From Closterium sp. NIES-65 (lineage: Eukaryota; Streptophyta; Zygnematophyceae; Desmidiales; Closteriaceae), in contig CANXME010002192.1 in NCBI GenBank assembly GCA_948144175.1, positions 1,488,001-1,552,000 of the forward strand: a DNA stretch of 64,000 nt, given 5' to 3'. The position numbers were made by a program, and so were the translations under genes. The notes below the pieces were generated by a model. It was not told the origin of the DNA. It saw nothing but the letters and a program-made list of their open reading frames with translations, and did no database searches. Within the stretch, counting starts at the first letter, position 1. Each line of letters begins with the position of its first letter. Positions 49,500 through 59,925 of this stretch are shown piece after piece.

Positions 49500-50558
49500 G
49501 CAGCAGTAAGGCGAGCAGCCTGGTAGGCCGAAAGGCAGGCAAGCAGGCAAGCAGGCGGCGAGCAGCGCGCTAGCAGGGCAAGGGCTCACTAGTGGTGGGA
49601 AGAGCTGGCTCGGCGTCTCGGCGACTCGGCGACTCGGCGGTGCGGGCGGCTCGGCGGCACGGCGGCCCGGCAGCAACTGCGGCTCTGCGGAAACTGCGGC
49701 TCGGCGACTCGGCGGCTCCGCCGGCTCGGGCGGCTCGGCGGTACGGCGGCTCGGCAGCAACTGCAGCTCGGCGGCTCGGTGACCTGGCGGCTCGAGCGGC
49801 TCAGGTAGCGTTGCGGCTCGGGCGGCTCGGGTGGCTCGGGCGGCTCGGTAGCAGCTCGGCTGTGCCGGCGGCTCGATGGTGACGGCGGGGCCGCTTGGGG
49901 ACGGCGGCGGGGCCAGCAGAGGTGGCGCCGGGGCCGCAGGGTAGGTGACGGGGCCAGCAGAGGCGGCGCCGGGGCCGGGAAAGGCGGCGCCGGGGCCGCA
50001 GAGGTAGGCGACGGGGCCAGTAGAGGCGGCGCCGGGGCCGGTAAGGGCGGCGTCGGGGCCAGCAGAGGTGGCGTCGGGGCCGGGAAGGGCGGTGCTGGGG
50101 CCGCAGGGGTAGGCGACGGGGCCAGGAGAGGCGGGGCCGGGTCGGGAAGGGCGGCGTTGGGGTCGCCGAGGTAGGCGACCGGGCCAGCCGAGGTGGCGTC
50201 GGGGCCAAATAGGGCGGAGCCGGGGCCGGGATGGGCGGCGCCGGGGCCGCAGGGGTAGGTGACGAGGCCGCTAGGGCGGGGGATCGGGGCCGCGAGGGTG
50301 GCGCGACGCGACCGCTAGGGCGGTGGGACGAGATGGGGCCGCCACGGGGCAGCAAGGGGTCGCGCGCGGCTCCTGTGGGCGCCGCGACGGGGTAGCGGGG
50401 AGTGGCGCGCCTAGAAGGAACGGGGCCGCGCGCCTCGGGGCGCGCGCTAGAGAGAAAATCGTCGCGCGCGTCGCACGCCACGGGGCGTGCGACAGATTGA
50501 GTAGCAGCGGAAGCAGTAGTAGGGCCCACAGGCCAGGAGCATATGTGCTTTGAAACCA
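49500..50558 (-). repeat. GC-rich repetitive leader of copia B
   Basis: Degenerate repeats: CGGCTCGGCGGC theme at 49600-49860, then GGCGCCGGGGCCGCAGGGGTAG theme (about 50 bp units) to about 50290. Noncoding. Confidence 0.85.
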
Positions 50559-50687
50559 TGTGTAAATAAACGAGAATGAATGCACTATGAAAGAGTTGGG
50601 TACAAGTACTAACCCTAATTGGGTTGTACCCCATATAGGCTACCCCACTACAGCCTACACAAAAGCATAAGCTATAATGCTCTGTTA
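50559..50687 (-). repeat. 5' LTR of copia B (129 bp)
   Basis: Plus strand TGTGTAAATAAACG...ATGCTCTGTTA, followed by GACGT, the second copy of the target duplication. Confidence 0.9.
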
Positions 50688-51177
50688 GACGTCATATACT
50701 TCTAACACAGAGTCCGACTCAGGCGATGACGACACAGAGTTTTGCTTCGTTGGAAATGGAGAGCTGAAGCAAAGCGATATGTACCGTGCGTTGCTCCAGG
50801 AAATGGTCGCCGACGAGGCTCCCTCGCCACAAATCGTCATAGATGATCGAGCACCGTTGTGTGAAGGTCAACTTTACTCGTCTAAGCAATTTTTGTACGA
50901 AGCACTGGAGGACTATTCCGTAGCTTGCAACTTCGGATTTATGGTTACGAGGAGTAGGCGAAACAGAGCCAAAGCCATTTGCATGAGTCAACATGAGCGT
51001 CGTAAACCCCCGTGCCAGTGGCAGTGTGAGTACTCTACTGACGGAGTGGGTGGGTTTTGGCGTGTCGATAAACTGTCCGCCCCATCATCCCACTGTTGCT
51101 CACTCGTTGAACGGGACCGCTACGTGATACACACGACAAATAAAGTGTCCTATCTGCAGCGTCATCACGGCAATCTT

Positions 51178-51307
51178 TGTCAGAATATTATCTTATTGTT
51201 CTAGCCTGTAGTGGGGTGCTCTATAGCGAGTACAACCCTTCTAGGGTTTGCTATTTGTATCCTCATTCTTGCTAGTTCAACCCTCTTTCTTTCTTCTAAT
51301 TTTGACA
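51178..51307 (+). repeat. 5' LTR of the leader-only element (130 bp)
   Basis: TGTCAGAATATT...TAATTTTGACA; same family as the solo LTR at 20352-20481. Confidence 0.95.
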
Positions 51308-51399
51308 TGCTATCAGAGCAGGTCGATCCCCTTGGATCGATCCTGTGGGTGGGTTACCACCTCGCTTCCGCTGCTACTTTTTCCTCCCGCCGTGCGCCC

Positions 51400-51848
51400 C
51401 GAGGCGCGCGGCGGTTTTCTGCCCGCCGTGCGCCCCGAGGCGCGCGGCGATTTTCTGCCCGCCGTGCGCCCCGAGGCGCGCGGCGGTTCTTTGCCCGCTG
51501 TGCGCCCCGAGGCGCGCGGCGGGCTTCTACCCCGCTGTCGCGGCCCCGCCCTACGTTGCGGCCCCGCCCCTACGTCGCGGTCCCGCCCCGACCAACGCGG
51601 CCCCGCCCTCGTCGCGGCCCCGCCCTGCGTCGCGGCCCCGACCGTCGCGGCCCCGCCCCTGCGTCGCGGCCCCGCCCCGACCGTCGCGGCCCCGCCACGG
51701 ACCCTACGCGGCCCCGCCCTACCTTCGCGGCCCCGACCTGTCGCGGCCCCGCCCTACGTCGCGGTCCCGCCCCGACCGTCGCGGCCCCGCCCCGCTCGTC
51801 GCGGCCCCGCCCCTTGTCGCGGCCCCGCCCTCCCCTCAGGTCCGTGGT

Positions 51849-51883
<35 letters not shown>

Positions 51884-51884
51884 T
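51400..51884. repeat. GC-rich leader repeats and C run in the leader-only element
   Basis: Four 36-bp units on CGTGCGCCCCGAGGCGCGCG (51400-51530), then CGCGGCCCCGCCC-type repeats of 12-20 bp (to about 51835), then about 32 consecutive C (51852-51883). Proline/arginine-rich ORFs across it are artefacts. Confidence 0.9.
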
Positions 51885-52553
51885 TTCTCCCCTTCCCCCA
51901 TTTCCCGTCGTCCGTCGTGGCGACCTGAGGGGGGTGGCGGGTATGGGGATGGCCGGTGTGCCTTCCTCCCTTTCTCCTCCTCCTCCTTCGTCTCCCACTG
52001 CTGCAGCTGTCGCTGAGGGGGGTGGTTGTGTGGGAGACTGGGTTTAGGGTTTAAGGGGGGGTGCGTGGGAGTGGAGCTAGCGGTGTAGCAGTGGGTGTGT
52101 ATGAGGGGGGTGGGACTGTGTGCGGGAGGTTGAGCGGAGGTTGCCATTTTGTCGTCCGCAGCACCTGTAGTCCGGGGCGCTGTCCCGGTAGCCCAGTGAG
52201 CTTGTCGCTGAGCCGGTCGCCTGTGGGTCCGTTGCCCGTCTGCCGCTATTTGAGCCGCGGGGCCTGTTACTCCCGTAGTCCGGGGCGCTGTCCCGGTAGC
52301 CACTGTGCTCGCCACTCCTGTTGCCCGTGTGTCTGCAGCTTCAGCCGCCGCCTTCTATCTCCTCTCCTCTCACTCTCCCTCCTCCTCCTCACTTGCCCGT
52401 TGTGACCACTGCTAGCTTTGCTCATAATTATGAACTCTAAACTATTGCTTCTTAAACTTGTGCTCAAAATGTGTGGTGACATTGTGATCCACCCTGAGCT
52501 TGTTTTTGCTTTGCCTGCTCTGCTGATTACACCCCACTTTGGCTATGGGGGTG

Positions 52554-52683
52554 TGTCAGAATATTATCTTATTGTTCTAGCCTGTAGTGGGGTGCTCTAT
52601 AGCGAGTACAACCCTTCTAGGGTTTGCTATTTGTATCCTCATTCTTGCTAGTTCAACCCTCTTTCTTTCTTCTAATTTTGACA
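52554..52683 (+). repeat. 3' LTR of the leader-only element (130 bp)
   Basis: Identical to 51178-51307 as far as I can read; followed by ATCTT. Confidence 0.95.
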
Positions 52684-53689
52684 ATCTTGTCCAAGCTGCA
52701 CCACATCACCCTCCTGGGACGTACAAGGAACAGATTGCGTCGACCAGTGGTCCCGATATTAATTATAAACAATCTTGGCGGTAAGTTTTCTAGCATTCAT
52801 TCCACATGACTTCTATTGTCACATGCAAGTTCTTAATCACCCCATCCACCTCATGTTTGTGCCACCTTCTTTTGTTATCTTGCACACCATCGTCCGTTTT
52901 TGCAGGCTCAAGGAAAAGATGCTGAAGGAACGTTTTGGAGATTGGAAAACGTCTTTTCGCTACATTCCGCGGGTGTTGGAACGCTTCAAAGAGATTGACG
53001 CTGATTCAACGCTCGACCTGGTAACAAGGGATCACGCTTTTTTCCGGGCTTTTGTCGCCCCATCGGCGTCAAGAAGTGCTCTAAGGTTCTGTCGTCCAGT
53101 CATAGGTTTGGATGGTACATTTCTTATTCGTGCGCAACGGGCCACGCTCTTGGTAGCAGCTGCTAAGGATGGAAATAACCAGCTTGTTCCACTCGCTTAC
53201 GGCTTGTGCGAGGGTGAAAACAAAGATAGTTGGAAGTGGTTTTGTGAGAATTTGTTGAAGCATTTTCCGTCGTGGCCGGCCACCCAGGATGCCTCCCTCA
53301 TCAGCGATCGTGACAAGGGCTTAATTCTGGCGGTTAAAGAAGTTTTCCCATCCCAGTTCCCCCACTACTTTTGCAGCTGGCACTTGGAGCAGAATGTGCT
53401 CAAGTTTGGCCCTAACGCCTCCGAACTCTTCAAGAAACTCGCCAACTTCCGCACTAAGCGGAAGTTTGGCAAACTCGTGAGGAGATGCCGGGCCGAATGT
53501 GCTGTAATGGCTAACTATCTCTTTAGGGTCGAGGAGGCCAGTGCGCAGCAGAGCCGTGGTGGACGCGGGGCCAACCAGCGTGCACGGGAGCCAGATGCGG
53601 GGGATGGGTTGACAAGCCGCACGGGTGCTGCTAGAAGCGTGAGAATGGCAAGGATGGAAGTGCAGCGGCAAAGGAGGAGTGGTCGCAGG

Positions 53690-53970
53690 GGAGAGCAGCA
53701 CGCACCATCACAGCAGGAACCTTCTCAGCAGGCACCATCTCAGCAACGACCATCCCAGCACCCAGTGACACAACCACCATCATCGTTGCAGGGACGATCT
53801 CAGCTGCCACACGCTCGGCAGTATCCATTTCAACAGCCACCATCTCAGCGTACACCGTCAATCCACAGAAGAGTACATCAGCATTCACGTCAGCAACAAT
53901 CAACCCAGCAGCCACCATTTCAGCAGCAGCCATCTCAGCAGCTTCCATCGCAGCCGCCCCAAAGGGACCA
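53690..53970 (+). repeat. Gln/Pro/Ser coding repeats within the transposase gene
   Basis: Degenerate CCATCTCAGCAGC-type units (PSQQ) repeated about 20 times. They lie between the second catalytic Asp block and the C-terminal part of the transposase, where most family members have only a short spacer. Confidence 0.8.
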
Positions 53971-54379
53971 TGGGTTGCCCCCCATGCCAACTGCAGATCA
54001 CACGTGTCACCGGCCTAGAGACATGCAGCCTCAATCGACGGCTGCTGACAACATGCATCCACTTGATCGTGTGACAGCAACCACATCTGCGCACCCTTCT
54101 TTGGCAGGCGAGAATGAGAGAGACAATACTTCAACCATCTCAGACAGTGAGGTGGAGGCAGATACTGCGGAGATAACTGCTACAACGGGAGCTAGACTGC
54201 CAGCACAGCATGGTCGACCGCGTTCCAGCAGTGCAAAGTCAACGGCGTGCCAACGCTGCAGGTTGACAGCGTGCCAGCATTGCTCCCACAGAACAGCAGT
54301 GCACCTACTTCGCAGGTGCTCGTAGATGATTGGTGGGCTAAGCCTCGTCACCTGAACAGCGCACGCACCAAGTCATCCT

Positions 54380-54900
54380 CGTGGTGACAGCTCCACCTGA
54401 TCCGCCACGTCGACCTCGGGATACCACCACCGAGGTCGGACTCGCCAACTTCGCCTGGGTGACCGTCGCACTCCTTCGCAGAACCTCGCCACCCACGTAT
54501 TCCGGTCGACCGGGCAACCATGTCGACCAGCTGTTCCTGTATGTGCTCGTCGACCTCCCAAGTCGACGACCACCCCAAGTCGACCTCACCAGGTCGACCA
54601 TACCTCTGGTCAACCAGCTCCAGGTCGATGTCACTCCTGGTCGACCAGCTCCACGTCGACCAGCGCAGTTCTCAGCCGACCACCCAGGTCGGCTACCCGA
54701 AGTTGGCGTCACCAAGTCGGCGCCGACTTCCAGGTCGACGTGCCACATCGCCGACCACCAAGTCGGCGGCATTGCAGTGGCCCGGTGCAAGTCGACCAAC
54801 CCTGTCGACCAGCTCGCCCAAGTCGGCGTCGCCCACTGCAACAAGTCGGCTGTACCTCCCGTACACCCAACCACGAAGTCGGCTCCGCCCAAGAAAGGAC
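54380..54900. repeat. Degenerate GGTCGACC / AAGTCGGC repeat block
   Basis: Dense cluster of GTCGAC and CAAGTCGGC motifs at 10-40 bp spacing on both strands. It reads openly in one frame (54381-55097) as a Pro/Val/Asp/Arg-rich sequence, but the even motif spacing suggests repeat expansion rather than a folded protein. Confidence 0.7.
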
Positions 54901-55103
54901 GGGGCCAACAACAACTCCCGTTGATAGATACCACAGATGAAGTATTCAAGGAGCACTTTGACATGGAGGATGGGAGTCAAATCAGCTGCGGGGAGGATTC
55001 GGAGCCTAATGGGGATGAGGAGCGTACAGACATGGGCCATGGCTGCCAATCCAACAATACTACAACTCAACCGCCATCCACCACAACAGCGCAATAAGCG
55101 GCC

Positions 55104-56165
55104 ATGAGACGCCAACGGAGGATGGAGATTATCAGGGGAAGGCGGAGTGCAAGAGAGGCAGGTGCAAGAAGGCAGGAATGCGCCGGATCACCAGTAGCAC
55201 ACCTGCCTACGCAAGGGAGCCAAAGTGCGCGTCAGCCACTGCCGCAGCAGGATGTTCCGACAAACATGGGTCGGGCCAACGAAGCCGCAGTGGGAACAGA
55301 CGTTAACCATGGTGTAGAGACGGGATTGGGGGGGGCGGGCAATGCTGATGCTGAGCGCGTGGACAGTGACACAATGGAGGATGGGGCGGGCATTATTGTT
55401 TGCACGGGCCAGGATGGACCGAGATTCAAGAGGAAAAAAAAGATCAGAGTATTCATCAAGCAATGGGCACGGTGTTATGCCCCCACATGTCGGTTTGGCA
55501 TTTACAGCAGCCAGATGGTGGGGTCGATTAACAATGCTATTAAGAAGATCCGCATCTTGCCGGTATCTTACGTGATGGCGGGCATGTGGGATTGGATGGC
55601 TAAAATATACTCAGATGGGCAGAAAAAGTCATCCAACTGGCAGCATGCATTGACGGTCGAAGCTGAGAAGCGGTTTGAGCTGAAAAAGAACCGAAGCTGT
55701 GGTTACAGGGTGACACGCAATGGGCCGAGCAGGGCAAGAGTTCGGAACAAGGGGAGTACTATGGAACAACGTCCCCTCTCCTTCAACAATGATGTGGGAG
55801 AGAGATTGTGCGAGTGCAAGAACTGGCAAGAATATCGGTTTCCTTGTTCTCATGCGTTTGCACACTTATGGGATAGGCAAATGGATGTTAGCCCCTTGAT
55901 CACCAGGTACTGGAAGACGGAGAACTGGAGAAGGACGTACTCGGCACTCATTCCGTATTCGTGTATAGACACGGTCATCGCGGAGACCAAGCCCGTTGAG
56001 GAGGGAGTTTGTGACCCCCCGGTCTTTGTGCAGAGAGGATCAGGGCGGTCACAATCCAACCGAAGGCGTGAAGCGCCAAAACGGACATACAAATGTGGCG
56101 ACTGTGGGTCCACTCAGCATACCAGGAAGAAGTGTAAGGAAAAATATGGGGGGTCAGAGGTGTAA
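55104..56165 (+). pseudogene. C-terminal part of the Mutator-like transposase (SWIM zinc finger, zinc knuckle)
   Basis: After a low-complexity start, QWARCYAPTCRFGIYSSQ (near 55460) resumes the MULE pattern, followed by MVGSINNAIKKIRILPVSYV, where most relatives read N-x-x-E-S-x-N; here Glu is replaced by Gly, which may mean loss of activity. The SWIM finger is CECKNWQEYRFPCSHA (CxCx9CxH, near 55810-55857). The C-terminal zinc knuckle is CGDCGSTQHTRKKC (CX2CX4HX4C, near 56097-56138). Stop TAA at 56163-56165. How this joins the part ending 54325 is unclear: introns or inserted repeats intervene. Confidence 0.8.
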
Positions 56166-56707
56166 CGTGTAGCAAATTAATGGTATGGGGTACGATAATT
56201 TGCTGAGTGTTGAATAATAGGGATTGTCGGAGGCTGCTTTTTTTTTGCTTCTATATGAATATAGGAGATTGTCAAGAACATTGATTAATGATCCCACTTA
56301 TGACCGGTCATGTAATCATACGTTCCCGACCAATGATATACTCTCGAACAATTGACTGGCCTTATAGCATTCCACACTTGACCAGTAATACACACACGCA
56401 CATATGATCGCGCATATGCTCCCTCGTATATGACCGGTCATATACACAAGAGCACACGACTGGTCGAAACACAACGCGCATATGACCGGTCCACGAGGCA
56501 AATTTGGGGTTCGATGTTTATCGCGCACGCACACCGTTACGTGCGAGAGACGGATACAGTAAAGTGGTTTCGGTAAATGCTATCTATACAATAAAATTAG
56601 GGTTGTAAATGTCAACACTATCGCACGTCAGTTGTGATGCACTATAGGTTGATATTGAAATATGTATTCACGCTTATGGTGTCATGCAGTAGGCTGGAGA
56701 CAGCCAC
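56166..56707. other. Spacer between the two MULE genes
   Basis: AT-rich, with a run of A/T near 56240 and the TGACCGGTCA cluster (56301-56492). Probably holds the transposase 3' end and the promoter of the next gene. Confidence 0.5.
56301..56492. promoter_or_regulatory. Cluster of TGACCGGTCA palindromes
   Basis: Exact TGACCGGTCA at 56301-56310 and 56431-56440, TGACCGGTCC at 56483-56492, and variants CGACTGGTCG (56458-56467), TTGACTGGCC (near 56351) and TTGACCAGTA (near 56379). Several are embedded in CATATGACC. Possible binding sites for the element's own protein or a host factor. Confidence 0.4.
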
Positions 56708-58959
56708 TTGTATTCCCCTCACAAGCACAAAAAAATGACCGTGCGAGTTTATGTGTCATGCATTCGAACTTCCACCGCGTCCCTTCCTCCCATACAGCGT
56801 TACAGCTTGCTCAGCATGGCCTTCGAGAAGGAGCACGGAAACCGACCTATAGAAGAGATGAAAGCGGGGCTCGAGAGATTCCAGCCACACGTCATGGAGG
56901 TGTGTTTACCTGTTGTATGCTCGTATAACTTGCAACAACCTATCGTTATGTATGCGCTGACATGCTGTTATAGCAACCGATGTAACCCTGCCGCAACCAT
57001 GCACATGGTGCACCCTTGGTCAGGATGCTGCGAAACAGCCCCACCAGTTCTTTCGGGTGTATGGTGCCAATGTGCTGAGTGCTACATTCAGTATGTGCAT
57101 GGTGCGTTCAATTTTGTTTAACGCTGCATGTGCCTTTGCTGTATTGCAGGCGTGGCAGATGCCTTTGCAGCAGAACGATGTTGACTGCGGCATCTTCGTC
57201 TGCCAGTACATTCATGCGCTTGTGGAGGCGTGTTTTGAAGGAGCTGAGAACGGGGTGCGGTTCAGGATGAGCCCGTTGGCATACCGACGTGGGTTACGGG
57301 AGGATGTATGCGCTCTTGCAGAAGGGCGGCTGATCGGCGAGCTCACGGCAGCTGGGCATGAGATCCCTCCTGGCAACGAGATCAGGAAACCGCATGAGGC
57401 TGAGGTGATTGGCGATGAGGTGGAGGATAAGGAGTGGAGAGCGGAGATGGCCGAACGGATGCATAGGCTGGACGTTCGCAATGAGGGTCAGGCACTGGCT
57501 ATTGCCAAGCTCGAGAGGCAATTGCATGAGCTGATGCTGTCCCGTGCTCCGCAGCATGGCATTGACGGTGAGGCTGCAGGGAAGGGACATGGTAATGAGG
57601 CAGGGGACGGTGGAACTGGTGAACAAGTAGGTGTGGAAGACAAGGGTAGGGTCAATGCTGACACACACGACAGCATGAGAGGGGCACATGGAGAGGGTCC
57701 TGTGGCCGCCGATGAGACATGTGAATGTGTGAAAGACAGTATGCGTGACGGTGTTGGGAAGGGTGATATGGTTGACGGTGCGAGGAGTAACAGTGCGAAA
57801 GTGGGGGTGCGTGCTGAGGGTGCTGGAGGCTTGCTGGGTGCTGGCGAGGCCGTGGGTACTGGGCATGGTTTGACAGCCTCGAACGCCGATGTGGATTTGG
57901 TGTCAGCATATAGCGCAGGGACAGAGACGACGAGTCGCAATAACGCGCGTGGTAGAGCTCCTAGCTTAGGATATACAGGAGTAAGCAAATGGGAAGGTAA
58001 GTGGGCGGCGAAGCTGTGTGTAGATGGTCCTAGAGGCAAATTTTTAGCGCTGGGACGGTACACCGACATCCTGGAAGCCGCAACAGCCTATGCTGTAGCC
58101 GCTCACATCTGCCGACCGTCCCTCTCCGGCTCAAAGATGGTCGAGTTGAACGAGGAGGACAGGAGGTGCTTGGATGGTTTTACATCGAAAGGGGTTGAGC
58201 GGATTGTGGATGCCAAGTGGTGGCCGGAGTAGAGGAACTGGCGTGCAGTGCTCAGCAGCCTCCCTGAGCCTTCCACCCCAGCGGCAGCAGGAGTTCACAC
58301 ACAGGCCCCACCTCCCTTTTCCCACTAGCATCCTGAAGCCACGTTTGGCTACCATCAGCCAGCTGCCGCCTTCGCGGGACACGCCGATGCAACCCCAAAC
58401 CAAGGTGGATGGCAGCCGTACAGCCAGAGCCACCCTCCTCCCAAGCTCCATTATCCATCACAGCCATTTGCATTCAACCATATCCCAATCCATCCATTCA
58501 GCCAGGTGCAAGCACCTATTTCTGTACACCCAGTCCGTGCAGTAGCCATTGCTCCCAACCCTGCAGGCCATGCCGCAGCACAGAACACAGCACCCCATCC
58601 GCATGTCATACCCACACCACCAGATGTTGCACCCAGCATGGCACAACAGGCAACAGACCCACACGCCCACCAGGTTCCGCCCTCGGAGGAAAATGCACAG
58701 GCCAGTGTAGCTGGCATGACAGATTCCCAGCACAGTCTGAGCATGCCCACCGCACCCAACGACCCCAACCCCCCGTCGCACGGCTCCGCACTGGCAAGTG
58801 AGCAAGTAACAGGTGAGATGTGTTGATGTGTCATAGTTTTGCGTATCCATAGCCCATCAAAATCCTAACCTTGTATTAATTCTTGAATTTGTTTCATGAC
58901 CATGTGCAGGGGCAGCAGACGGCATCATCGATGCCTTCCTTGGTCAAGCAACGCAGTAA
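56708..58959 (+). CDS. Ulp1-like cysteine protease motif followed by an AP2-like domain (MULE accessory gene)
   Basis: Exon 56708-56899 joins 57150 onward by a 250-bp GT-AG intron in phase 0. The join gives HGNRPIEEMKAGLERF then WQMPLQQNDVDCGIFVCQYI, the Q-x-x-DCG active-site pattern of Ulp1/C48 SUMO proteases. The expected catalytic His and Asp are not found upstream; the likely Asp position reads VYVS, so the protease is incomplete or an exon is missed. A coiled coil follows (MHRLDVRNEGQALAIAKLER), then a Gly/Ala-rich acidic linker, then an AP2/ERF-like domain at 57966-58115 (YTGVSKWEGKWAAKL; LALGRYTDILEAATAYAVAA) and a WW-ending tail. One model stops at 58230-58232. Alternatively, a 3' splice site at 58329 (CCCACTAG) opens a Pro/His-rich exon to 58812, joined in frame to 58910-58959 (GIIDAFLGQATQ, TAA). 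Confidence 0.65.
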
Positions 58960-59283
58960 ATGCTGTGACATTTGGTGATACTGAAATTGCGTGATCTGTA
59001 AACATCTAAATGATCTACTTAAACTATGGTATACATGCGTAGATCCAAACAGGACATGCCAATGGATACATATGCATAGCATTATAACCCTCCGCTTCTG
59101 CCAGCCACGTGAAAGGTGTTCACAGTGTTATATATATTAACGGCATAACAAAACTCAAGGCAGTAGCCACGACGTAACAAATATACTCAGGGAGAATATT
59201 TTTTTGGATTATTTGTGTAGGTTTTATAAGCTCCCTAAGCATCATCAAATATGCGCGCACATAAAGGTTATTGCGCGGTCTTA
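58960..59283. other. Spacer up to copia C, nothing recognised
   Basis: AT-rich. I searched by eye for a MULE terminal repeat matching sequence left of 44019 and found none. Confidence 0.45.
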
Positions 59284-59412
59284 TGTCAAACACTATATAT
59301 GTGTTATTGTTGTTTAGGCTATAGTGGGTTAGCCTTTAGGGGGTACACAACTTTTAGGGTTTCATACTTGTACTGCAATGTTGCCTAGTTCATTCACTTC
59401 TTGTTTTTGACA
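59284..59412 (+). repeat. 5' LTR of copia C (129 bp)
   Basis: TGTCAAACACTATA...GTTTTTGACA. It shares the core TATAGTGGGTTAGCC...GGGTACAC...TTTTAGGGTTT with the other copia-type LTRs. Confidence 0.92.
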
Positions 59413-59925
59413 TGGTATTAAGAGCTTAGGTTCTAGACCTAAGGGCCCACCGTTCCGCTAGAGGTGCCCTCGTGCGCCCTTTTTTTTAGCGCCCTCATGC
59501 GCCTTTCCCCTAGTGCGCCCTCGTGTGCTCCCCTCTCGTGCAGCCCGCTAGCAGCCCGAGCGCGGCCCCGCCTCTTTAGCCCGGGTAGGAAAACCGCCGC
59601 CTAGGGCGGCCCGATTCTTCTCACGAGCCCGAGCAGGCCGTCGCCCGTAGGCCCCTGCTAGCCCCTAGGCCGACGCGCGACCCACAGCCGCCGCTAGAAC
59701 GCAGCCGCGGCCCGCGCGCCGCTGCACCTTAGGCGCCGCCATGCACCTAGCCTAGGTCCGCCGTCGCGCCGCCCTACCTACCCGACCCGCGCCGCCCGAG
59801 CCGCGCCGCCCGAGTCGCGTCGCCCTCACCGAGCCGCGCCGCCCTAATCGAGTCGCGCCGCCCTACCTGCTGCAACTGCTCTTCCTGTTTCTACTGCTAC
59901 TGCTACTGCTACTCCTCCTGCCACT

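Larger units (their letters stand above)
44032..50687 (-). mobile_element. Ty1/copia element B, 6.7 kb, with 5-bp target duplication
   Basis: Fossil. GACGT flanks it on both sides (44027-44031 and 50688-50692). LTRs 44032-44160 and 50559-50687 differ at about 9 of 129 positions, so it is older than copia A. Primer site resembles TGGTTTCAAAGC. Internal parts follow copia A (leader, late gag, protease, integrase, RT, RNase H) but it is clearly more decayed and shorter, with many breaks. It lies a dozen bases after the probable start codon of the Mutator-like transposase. Confidence 0.94.
51178..52683 (+). mobile_element. Leader-only (TRIM/LARD-like) LTR element, 1.5 kb, identical LTRs
   Basis: Fossil-type nonautonomous LTR element inserted in the transposase exon. 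ATCTT flanks it (51173-51177 and 52684-52688). The LTRs 51178-51307 and 52554-52683 appear identical over 130 bp, so insertion is very recent. Inside: primer site TGCTATCAGAGC from 51308, GC-rich leader repeats, a C run of about 32, and a 3' region with TTGTGATCCACCCTGAGCTT and a purine tract CTATGGGGGTG that match the 3' end of copia A. No gag or pol. It is presumably moved by a full copia relative. Confidence 0.93.
50693..54325 (+). pseudogene. Mutator-like transposase: MuDR N-terminal and MULE catalytic parts
   Basis: The frame runs ATGCGTTCG (44019), then across copia B into SNTESDSGDDDTEFCFVGNG and the MuDR N-terminal domain (FLYEALEDYSVACNFGFMV; KPPCQWQCEYSTDGVGGFWR, 50850-51060). It resumes after the LTR element (51178-52683) with HHPPGTYKEQIASTSG. 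A 125-bp GT-AG intron (52781-52905) follows, in matching phase. The MULE domain shows GLDGTFL (near 53107) and ISDRDKG (near 53305), the first two catalytic Asp positions, plus FCSWHLEQN. After ECAVMANYL (near 53520) the sequence turns into Gln/Pro/Ser-rich repeats to 54325. Family role: cut-and-paste transposition in the nucleus. Two insertions make this copy nonfunctional. Confidence 0.85.
44019..58959 (+). mobile_element. Mutator-like element (MULE) with transposase and a Ulp1-AP2 gene
   Basis: A Mutator-type transposase (start codon 44019, last coding near 56165) and a second gene (56708-58959) lie in the same orientation. MULEs carrying Ulp1-type protease genes are known in plants. Copia B and the leader-only LTR element are inserted in the transposase first exon. 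Terminal inverted repeats and 9-bp target duplications were not found, so outer limits are only the gene limits. Grouping both genes into one element is inference. Confidence 0.6.

Noticed and set aside
51211-52047. Pro/Arg-rich ORFs of up to 278 codons
   Set aside because: They read through LTR and GC-rich leader repeats of the leader-only element, not a gene.
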